Origin: Candidatus Zixiibacteriota bacterium
GTDB taxonomy: Bacteria > Zixibacteria > MSB-5A5 > CAIYYT01
Length of the DNA stretch: 7,124 nt
Direction: 5' to 3'
Assembly (NCBI GenBank): GCA_963205155.1
Contig: CAUJJY010000021.1
Span: 1 to 7,124, forward strand
Shown here: piece by piece, positions 1-4,549 of the stretch
Layout: each line of letters begins with the position of its first letter
Position numbering within the stretch: the stretch's first letter is position 1
Position numbers and translations under genes: made by a program
Notes under the pieces: generated by a model
The model's database searches: none
Told to the model about the DNA's origin: nothing
Seen by the model: only the letters and a program-made list of their open reading frames with translations

Positions 1-136
1 GGTTTCTGCCAATCTGCGCTTCATTTTACGCGGCAACGTAAGAGTTGTACGTCCGTAATGACGCAGCGACGAGATATTCGTTCAGTCGCTTGATATTATT
101 ATCGAACAAGTGGGGTTGGAGTGAAGCAGAATTTGA

Positions 137-769
137 CTAAGTGATGCGAATGGCCTGTTTATTTCCCGGGCGGGTTAGGTCTTTTCGCCTTGTCGACTCG
201 TCAAAGATGTCAAAATTGAACTTCAGGGCATTCCGATTGACCGCGATTTCATCCAGTCCCATTTCGGCACGGTTCATCTTGGTCGGAATCCAGGTTAGCT
301 CAAATCCGAGCTTTCGTTTGTAGAAAAGCAACAGATCGCGAAAGCGCAAAAGGCTCTGCGTCGCAGATATCTTGTTGTTTACTTGATAGACAACGATGGG
401 CGAATCAGTGAGTAATTTGATTCCCTTGCCCTGAAAATGGTTCTGATTGACCTGCATAAACCGGATTAAAGCGATTCCCGCGGCGTATTCACACTCATAT
501 CGATTGCCTTCATGTTGTGCGCGGAAAATGACACCATAGTCGGGAACAGCGAATGAAATGAGGCCCTTGTTGACCGCAAGTTTCTCGTGATGCAGATTCG
601 TACCGTGAAAGTAGCAACTTAGCATAGGTCCTCGCATACCCACCCTTTTGCAATCCTTGTGCCGTAATTTCCCGGTATCAGAAGCAAATTGCACGTATCT
701 CACAATAATCGGAAGGTGCTGTATTACAAGTCCTTGCATAGATTGGAAGTTGCGGCGATTGGCGAGCAA
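137..769 (-). CDS. RNase H-fold protein, diverged, uncertain start
   Basis: I read this as a member of the ribonuclease H-like superfamily, although no specific family is recognised. Residues about 51-175 follow the RNase HI/archaeal RnhA order: a first strand (SCYFHGTN, 51-58), a helix with the conserved Glu (ECEYAAGIAL, E94), a strand ending TDSPIVV (D122), a helix LLRFRDLLLFY, then ELTWIPTKMNRAE. The first catalytic Asp would fall at H55, and the last Asp of the usual N-x-x-A-D is either E169 or shifted to D173, so canonical RNase H activity is doubtful. The listed 210-residue start is a TTG at 769. The reading frame stays open further upstream into the end of the thioesterase gene, and a strong Shine-Dalgarno precedes an in-frame ATT at 776-778 instead. 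The C-terminal 30 residues are basic. It lies about 60 bp downstream of the thioesterase gene on the same strand and may be cotranscribed. It could be a decaying gene. Confidence 0.55.
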   Translation of the reverse strand: MLANRRNFQSMQGLVIQHLPIIVRYVQFASDTGKLRHKDCKRVGMRGPMLSCYFHGTNLHHEKLAVNKGLISFAVPDYGVIFRAQHEGNRYECEYAAGIALIRFMQVNQNHFQGKGIKLLTDSPIVVYQVNNKISATQSLLRFRDLLLFYKRKLGFELTWIPTKMNRAEMGLDEIAVNRNALKFNFDIFDESTRRKDLTRPGNKQAIRIT

Positions 770-783
770 GGCTGGAATGAATA

Positions 784-789
784 CCTCCC
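784..789 (-). promoter_or_regulatory. Strong Shine-Dalgarno facing a non-ATG start
   Basis: On the minus strand this reads GGGAGG. Five bases further on is an in-frame ATT (776-778) of the RNase H-fold reading frame, whereas the first conventional alternative start, TTG at 769, is 14 bases away, which is too far for normal initiation. No ATG occurs in this frame until codon 11 of the TTG-started version. Either ATT is used, as in infC genes, or an ancestral ATG has mutated. Confidence 0.4.
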
Positions 790-828
790 ACTGCGCAGTT
801 AGTGCATTCGTTTGCGCAAGAGGGAAGA

Positions 829-1266
829 TTATTCGGAGAGGGATTCGTTGAGTCGAGCCTGCATTTCCGGGCTGACGGTCATGTACAGGCCGCTTGCTTC
901 CGCGATCAATTTCCCCCGATCATCGGTCATATTACCGATCGTCTCGATAACTCGCCCACGTACTTTGCTGACCGATGCCTCAAAATGGAATCGCGAATTG
1001 AGATTTGCAGGAGCCTTGAACCGAACCTCCATCGAAGCTGTGACACAGATGATTCCTTGTGCCAATGCCGCCTTGATCATCACTTCATCAAGAATGGTCG
1101 CAATTATACCGCCGTGGAGAATCCCCTTGTAACCTTCATGACGGCGGTCGGGCTGGAATTCGGTCCAAGCGCGGTTTCCTTCTGACAGGAATTTGAGGTT
1201 CAGACCGATCGGATTATCGGGACCGCAGACAAAGCAATGATTGTAACGGACGACTTCCTTTGGCAT
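829..1266 (-). CDS. PaaI-type hotdog-fold thioesterase
   Basis: This 145-residue protein has the single hotdog domain of the PaaI/acyl-CoA thioesterase superfamily and probably hydrolyses an acyl-CoA or aryl-CoA thioester in the cytoplasm. The substrate cannot be read from the sequence. The N-terminal motif HCFVCGPDNPIGLNL (C11, C14) is typical of one PaaI subgroup. The hotdog helix signature is H51-G52-G53 followed by the candidate catalytic acid D60 in HGGIIATILDE. After it come the strand ASMEVRFKAP and the final strand EASGLYMTV. Length is normal for the family, which functions as dimers or tetramers. The ATG is supported by the position of the CFVCG motif near the N-terminus in relatives. 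No convincing ribosome binding site is present. A good promoter ends only six bases before the ATG, pointing to a leaderless message. The RNase H-fold reading frame follows about 60 bp downstream on the same strand. Confidence 0.88.
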   Translation of the reverse strand: MPKEVVRYNHCFVCGPDNPIGLNLKFLSEGNRAWTEFQPDRRHEGYKGILHGGIIATILDEVMIKAALAQGIICVTASMEVRFKAPANLNSRFHFEASVSKVRGRVIETIGNMTDDRGKLIAEASGLYMTVSPEMQARLNESLSE

Positions 1267-1272
1267 TCACCG

Positions 1273-1301
1273 AGTATAGGGCGAGATGGCGGTGCAGTCA
1301 A
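1273..1301 (-). promoter_or_regulatory. Sigma70-type promoter abutting thioesterase start
   Basis: On the minus strand the -35 is TTGACT (1296-1301), the spacer is 17 bp and the -10 is TATACT (1273-1278), each hexamer matching 5 of 6 consensus bases. Only CGGTGA separates the -10 from the ATG at 1266, so transcription would begin at or next to the A of the start codon. Confidence 0.65.
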
Positions 1302-1345
1302 CTCCGAAAAGCAGTTAACTCTTGGCACATGCAACCATTAACGAA

Positions 1346-1370
1346 AAGGCACGCCCAAAGAGCGTGCCTT
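1346..1370 (-). terminator. Intrinsic terminator of argF-lipoprotein unit
   Basis: There is a perfect 9-bp stem (AAGGCACGC, 1346-1354, with GCGTGCCTT, 1362-1370) around a 7-nt loop. Read on the minus strand, the hairpin ends in CCTTTTCG, a short U tract. It lies about 25 bp beyond the lipoprotein stop codon and upstream of the thioesterase promoter, so it separates the two minus-strand units. On the plus strand the tail is A-rich, so termination in that direction is unlikely. Confidence 0.75.
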
Positions 1371-1394
1371 AAGAAAACGAAGTTGATTGAAGGC

Positions 1395-2219
1395 TTATTG
1401 ATATTGCGGCGTTATAGTAAACGCGTAGGTTTTTTCGCCGTCGGTCGCCTCAACCATTGCTTGACCATTCTCATTGAACTCGATATTGATATCCCATTCA
1501 ATCGAGTTGGTCCCGTTATCAACGATCACCGAAATGACTAATTCACCTCCGTTGACGGTGGTGTTTTGCCATTCATTGGCGTAGTCGATCGTGTAGGTGA
1601 CGTCATTAGCGGTGAGGTCAAACTCGTAGCTGATTTGCTTTTGCTCGCCGGAGACTTCATAGTAGTGATCAATCGTATGATTGAGATGACCATAGAAGTA
1701 CTGCGTCGGTTCCAGGCGATTGCGGAAACTTAGGTCTGCGTAGCTCCGCAGATCGGTGTAGTCGTCGTCCGTTCCGTTGTATACCGAAGTCTGATGATGA
1801 ATCAGATCGAGGCCAGTGCAGTGGGAGGGACGATAGAATTGCATGACATTGGTGCCTTCCCAAAACCGGGCGGAATCCACAAAGGTCAAGCTGTAGTCAA
1901 CACTTGTGGTGAGACCGAGATACAGAATATGCCAGCCGCCAACATAGTTGTAGAGGAGGGAATCGGTCGGGCCGAGCACCGGTCCATCGTCCCACTCAAC
2001 ATCCGTCGGGAAGCGATTCGGTTTGTAGGCATACTTCAACGAGACACCCAGAGTCGAATCAACGACCGTAGTGATGGCCGCTTTCAATGGTTGAAATTCG
2101 GGGGAATTGGGATCGCCGACATTGGCATTGTTTGGATTGGCATCATCCGAACAGCCGACGAACGTGAACATTGCCGCGAGGACCAGAAACAGTCCCGCAA
2201 TTATACTGCGGCGAAACAT
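1395..2219 (-). CDS. Orphan secreted lipoprotein, function unknown
   Basis: The 274-residue product starts with a type II signal peptide: MFRR, a hydrophobic stretch to about residue 20, then the lipobox FVGC with C23 as the lipidated cysteine. The +2 residue is Ser, so an outer-membrane or otherwise exported lipoprotein is plausible. A low-complexity Asp/Asn/Pro linker (about 24-42) follows. The rest (about 45-274) is rich in Tyr, Thr, Asp and Asn in alternating beta-type patterns, suggesting a beta-sandwich or beta-barrel-like periplasmic domain. I recognise no family and see no catalytic motif. The ATG is well supported by AAAGGAG six bases upstream (around 2226-2232). The gene begins 22 bp after the argF stop and ends just before an intrinsic terminator, so it is probably the last gene of an argF transcript. 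A functional link with arginine synthesis is not evident. Confidence 0.8.
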   Translation of the reverse strand: MFRRSIIAGLFLVLAAMFTFVGCSDDANPNNANVGDPNSPEFQPLKAAITTVVDSTLGVSLKYAYKPNRFPTDVEWDDGPVLGPTDSLLYNYVGGWHILYLGLTTSVDYSLTFVDSARFWEGTNVMQFYRPSHCTGLDLIHHQTSVYNGTDDDYTDLRSYADLSFRNRLEPTQYFYGHLNHTIDHYYEVSGEQKQISYEFDLTANDVTYTIDYANEWQNTTVNGGELVISVIVDNGTNSIEWDINIEFNENGQAMVEATDGEKTYAFTITPQYQ

Positions 2220-2241
2220 ATGAGACTCCTTTGAAGAAAGA

Positions 2242-3162
2242 TTAGTTCTTCAGTCGTTTGTCATCCATTAACACGAGCATGATCGCTTTCTGGATGTGGA
2301 GTCTGTTTTCGGCCTGATCGAAAACTACCGAGTTTGGACCGTCAATCACCGAGTCGGTTATCTCTGCATTTCGCAAAGCGGGCAGACAATGCATCACCAG
2401 ACAGTCAGGCTTGGCCAACTTCATTAAGTTGTCGTTTACCTGGAAGTCCTTCAGCAGTGCCGCCTTTTCCTCCGCCAAATGCTTCTGACCCATACTCGCC
2501 CACACATCCGTATAGACTACATCGGCATTGCGGACGGCTTCTTTAGGATCGAAGATAACCTCTACGCGGCCAACCTTTTCAGCCTGTGCCAGTTTGAGTA
2601 ATTCGGCATCCGGCATGGTGCCGGGATTCGTGCCGACGACAAAGTGGATCGGGAAACGCCGCGCCAAGTTGATGAACGAGTTAGTGATATTATTCCCATC
2701 GCCCAGGTAGACGATTTTCAGTCCATCGAGCTTTTTCTTCTTCTCTATTATAGTGAAGGCATCCCCGAGGATCTGGCATGGATGCAACAAGTCCGTCAAG
2801 GCATTGATTACCGGGATGTCTGCGTGTTTAGCCAATTGCTCGACATCGGAATGCGCAAAAGTCCGGATCGTAATCATCGCCAGATAGCGAGAAAGCACCT
2901 TGGCGGCGTCATAAATCGATTCGCGCTTTCCGAGTTCGATTTCCTTTTCGGTAATATATAATGAGGTACCGCCCAATTCGCTGACGCCGACCTCGAAAGA
3001 AATGCGCGTCCGCAGGGATGCCTTGTGGAAAATACAGCCGACCGTTTTGCCCAGCAGCGGCTTAGGCGTGATTTCCCCCTGTTTCATCTGACGGCATAGT
3101 TCAAAAACCCGGTTCATTTCGTCGGTCGTAAAATCGGTTTCGGCAAGAAAGTCTCTCTTCAT
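2242..3162 (-). CDS. argF: Ornithine carbamoyltransferase
   Basis: This enzyme transfers the carbamoyl group of carbamoyl phosphate to ornithine, giving citrulline, the sixth step of arginine biosynthesis in the cytoplasm. It normally acts as a trimer. The 306-residue length is typical. Carbamoyl-phosphate-binding motifs are S49-L-R-T-R53 and H127-P-C-Q130. The ornithine domain has the GDGNN segment (154-158), the D219-V-W-A-S-M-G loop (S223-M224-G225) that marks ornithine rather than aspartate transcarbamylases, and H258-C-L-P261 with the closing VVFDQAENRLHIQKA helix. The HCLP and SMG motifs favour ornithine over acetyl- or succinylornithine as substrate. A catabolic role is possible but no arginine deiminase genes are visible. 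The ATG at 3162 has AGGAG nine bases upstream (3172-3176). Upstream lie a candidate promoter and an ARG-box-like palindrome. A lipoprotein gene follows after 22 bp. No other arg genes are in the window. Confidence 0.96.
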   Translation of the reverse strand: MKRDFLAETDFTTDEMNRVFELCRQMKQGEITPKPLLGKTVGCIFHKASLRTRISFEVGVSELGGTSLYITEKEIELGKRESIYDAAKVLSRYLAMITIRTFAHSDVEQLAKHADIPVINALTDLLHPCQILGDAFTIIEKKKKLDGLKIVYLGDGNNITNSFINLARRFPIHFVVGTNPGTMPDAELLKLAQAEKVGRVEVIFDPKEAVRNADVVYTDVWASMGQKHLAEEKAALLKDFQVNDNLMKLAKPDCLVMHCLPALRNAEITDSVIDGPNSVVFDQAENRLHIQKAIMLVLMDDKRLKN

Positions 3163-3177
3163 GGCGCGCTTCTCCTC

Positions 3178-3191
3178 TTAATCATAATTCA
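3178..3191 (-). promoter_or_regulatory. ARG-box-like ArgR operator before argF
   Basis: The minus strand reads TGAATTATGATTAA, matching 9 of the 10 half-site bases of the ArgR/AhrC operator (TGAAT-4-ATTCA), with a spacer of mostly A/T. It sits 15-29 bases before the argF start, where repressor sites are expected. One isolated AT-rich match can occur by chance, and no argR gene is visible. Confidence 0.4.
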
Positions 3192-3201
3192 AATCGCGCT
3201 G

Positions 3202-3230
3202 AAGCTATCGGGGGAGGTGAAAAGAGTCAA
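3202..3230 (-). promoter_or_regulatory. Candidate argF promoter
   Basis: On the minus strand the -35 is TTGACT (3225-3230, identical to the thioesterase -35), the spacer is 17 bp and the -10 is a weak TAGCTT (3202-3207). It would start transcription near 3195, giving a leader of about 33 nt that contains the AGGAG site. An alternative -10, TATGAT at 3181-3186, lacks a good -35 and would place the transcript start on the ribosome binding site. Confidence 0.35.
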
Positions 3231-3388
3231 GGAAATTTGTTGATGACGTCGAATAGAACTTATCATATTGGAATCACGTAAGTATATGGGAAATTGGACA
3301 CACCTGCACCGACGTAGTTTATTGGTCGCGTACAGGGATAGGTTACGGCGAAGGTCAATCGCCGCTTGGAGTTGGAAGGGAGTACTTT

Positions 3389-3949
3389 ATGAGAATGTTC
3401 TGGGGACTTTTGTTAGTACTGTTGGGCATTGCCTTTCTCGGTGATAACCTCCGTTGGTATGAATTTGACCTTGGCGATATTATTCATCGATATTGGCCGG
3501 TGGTTTTGATAGCGCTGGGCGGATGGATGATATACGAAAAGACGCGCCCCAAAAAATACGATTTCGAGTGGACCAAATTCGATGGACATCAATACAAGAA
3601 GACTTTCGGCGATGTCAGCCTCAAGCCGCAGTCGATTGATCCAAAAGGCATGCGGGTCGAAGAAGGCATGGGCGATATCAATCTTGACCTTTCGGCAACC
3701 ACATTAAATGCCGGTGAGAACTATATCGAAGTGAGCCTGGGAATCGGAGATGCTAAGATCATTCTTCCCCACGGTGTTCCGGCATCGGTATCGGCGCAAG
3801 TTGGCGCCGGCGACGTTGAAGTATTCAATTCGCGCAAGGACGGATTCGGATGTCAAATGGAACACGTCGATCCCAACTACCATAGCGCCGAGATCAAGGT
3901 CAAGTTGTTCGCTAAGGCGGGGCTGGGTGATGTGAAGGTGAGTCGGTAG
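3389..3949 (+). CDS. LiaF-like membrane protein with GD-repeat domain
   Basis: The 186-residue product has two N-terminal hydrophobic segments: about 3-19 (FWGLLLVLLGIAFLG) and about 31-49 (IIHRYWPVVLIALGGWMIY). The WPVxLIxxG pattern is typical of the LiaF/DUF5668-type transmembrane module. After a charged linker comes a soluble beta domain like the C-terminal domain of LiaF ('cell wall-active antibiotics response'). It contains five glycine-aspartate turns (G74-D75, G95-D96, G120-D121, G141-D142, G180-D181), three of whose spacings are 21-25 residues, consistent with a stacked beta-ladder. LiaF proteins modulate envelope-stress two-component systems, but no LiaR or LiaS partner is present here, so a regulatory role is not shown. 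The ATG has GGGAG six bases upstream (3378-3382). It is divergent from argF and convergent with the DUF559 cassette. I see no convincing promoter in the 226-bp upstream region and no intrinsic terminator directly after the stop. Confidence 0.8.
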   Translation: MRMFWGLLLVLLGIAFLGDNLRWYEFDLGDIIHRYWPVVLIALGGWMIYEKTRPKKYDFEWTKFDGHQYKKTFGDVSLKPQSIDPKGMRVEEGMGDINLDLSATTLNAGENYIEVSLGIGDAKIILPHGVPASVSAQVGAGDVEVFNSRKDGFGCQMEHVDPNYHSAEIKVKLFAKAGLGDVKVSR

Positions 3950-4048
3950 AGAGCGGAATTTACACAAATCTAGTGCCGCTCGAACGGAGACTTGTCGCGC
4001 ACTATGGAAGGCAGCTGACTTCTCGTTTCGATAGATGCAAATGGTTTT

Positions 4049-4087
4049 GTTATTCCCCCTTAGCAAAGGGGGTTAGGGGGTTGTATT
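4049..4087 (+). repeat. Left 39-bp terminal inverted repeat of DUF559 cassette
   Basis: These 39 bases are the exact reverse complement of 4455-4493. The repeat contains a hairpin: CCCCCTT (4055-4061), loop AGCA, AAGGGGG (4066-4072). A second G5 run (4076-4080) could compete for the same C5 arm. The DUF559 stop codon (4073-4075) and its last four sense codons lie inside it. No poly-T tail follows on either strand, so a simple intrinsic-terminator role is weakly supported. Confidence 0.92.
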
Positions 4088-4447
4088 AGTCCCTACCCAC
4101 CTGTCGATGTAATCATGCAGTACGCAAACTATCCCTTCCATATTCCTCTTCACGTCGCTATCTGCAAAACGCAGTACTGTCAAGCCAAGCGACTCCAAGT
4201 ACAGCGTTCGCTCTGTATCGTATCGCTTTCGTCCCAGATGGCTATCGCCATCGATTTCGATTACCAAGCGCAATTTGTTGCAATAGAAATCAACGATGTA
4301 CTGCCCAACGGGTTTCTGCCGCATAAATTGATACCCACGAACTGTTTTTCCTTTTAGCTGATTCCACATCAGTACTTCGGAGAGTGTGCTGTTATTGCGG
4401 AGTTGGCGCGAGCGTTGTTTTAGCGAATTGCTATAGTGGATTCGCAT
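4073..4447 (-). CDS. DUF559 (Vsr-like, PD-(D/E)XK) endonuclease
   Basis: The 124-residue protein matches the DUF559 family, which is related to very-short-patch-repair (Vsr) endonucleases. The order is canonical: TLSEVLMWNQL (E24 in the helix), GYQFMRQKPVGQYIVDFYC (R43-Q44, D53), LVIEIDGDSH (E64, D66, H70), a D-x-x-R helix (DTERTLYLESLG) and VLRFADSDV. D53 with E64 and D66 supply the likely metal-binding site, so the enzyme looks intact and should cut or nick DNA. Its target is unknown. The ATG at 4447 leaves only eight bases before the right inverted repeat. The nearest purine-rich sequence (AGGGGG) is about 14 bases upstream, inside that repeat, so translation initiation may be weak. The last sense codons (AAT ACA ACC CCC) and the TAA lie inside the left repeat. 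Members of this family are common as solitary genes in many phyla and their biological role is not established. Confidence 0.85.
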   Translation of the reverse strand: MRIHYSNSLKQRSRQLRNNSTLSEVLMWNQLKGKTVRGYQFMRQKPVGQYIVDFYCNKLRLVIEIDGDSHLGRKRYDTERTLYLESLGLTVLRFADSDVKRNMEGIVCVLHDYIDRWVGTNTTP

Positions 4448-4454
4448 AGTTAAG

Positions 4455-4493
4455 AATACAACCCCCTAACCCCCTTTGCTAAGGGGGAATAAC
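4455..4493 (-). repeat. Right 39-bp terminal inverted repeat of DUF559 cassette
   Basis: This is the exact inverted copy of 4049-4087, with the same internal 7-bp hairpin (arms 4470-4476 and 4481-4487). It lies immediately upstream of the DUF559 start codon, so it would form the 5' leader of the message or contain its promoter. It also lies 56 bp beyond the tnaA stop codon, where it may stabilise or end the tnaA transcript. Confidence 0.92.
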
Positions 4494-4549
4494 GAACGAA
4501 CAGAGATGCTATTCTAACACGGGTGCGCGGAAACTGTGTTGGGCGTTTC

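Larger units (their letters stand above)
4049..4493. mobile_element. 445-bp IR-bounded DUF559 nuclease cassette
   Basis: A single small nuclease gene fills the space between two perfect 39-bp inverted repeats, each with its own internal hairpin. The cassette sits between convergent genes, 99 bp past the LiaF-like stop and 56 bp before the tnaA stop, a location typical of REP and MITE-like elements. I see no direct target-site duplication immediately outside the repeats. The layout resembles REP elements bracketing a RAYT transposase gene, but the enzyme is a PD-(D/E)XK-type protein rather than a Y1 transposase. That it moves is an inference from the repeats. Confidence 0.55.

Noticed and set aside
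1..136. Possible gene ends: a minus-strand ATG at 24 leaving the window (MKRRLAET), and a plus-strand frame ending at 58
   Set aside because: Each offers fewer than 20 codons, with no ribosome binding site or recognisable motif. The stretch is left unassigned.
802..1185. Plus-strand open frame of 127 codons
   Set aside because: It is antisense to the well-supported hotdog thioesterase, and has Cys/Arg-rich composition and no motif.
1..4320. Shared GGTTTCTGCC at the window start and at about 4311
   Set aside because: It is a 10-base match with no extension and lies inside DUF559 coding sequence in the second copy; it is coincidental.
4033..4510. Target-site duplication around the DUF559 cassette (AGATGC at 4033-4038 and 4505-4510)
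   Set aside because: The hexamers are not adjacent to the repeats (10-11 bases away) and such a match is expected by chance.
4494..4549. Intrinsic terminator directly after tnaA
   Set aside because: Only a 5-bp AACAC/GTGTT pairing with a long loop and no U tract is visible.
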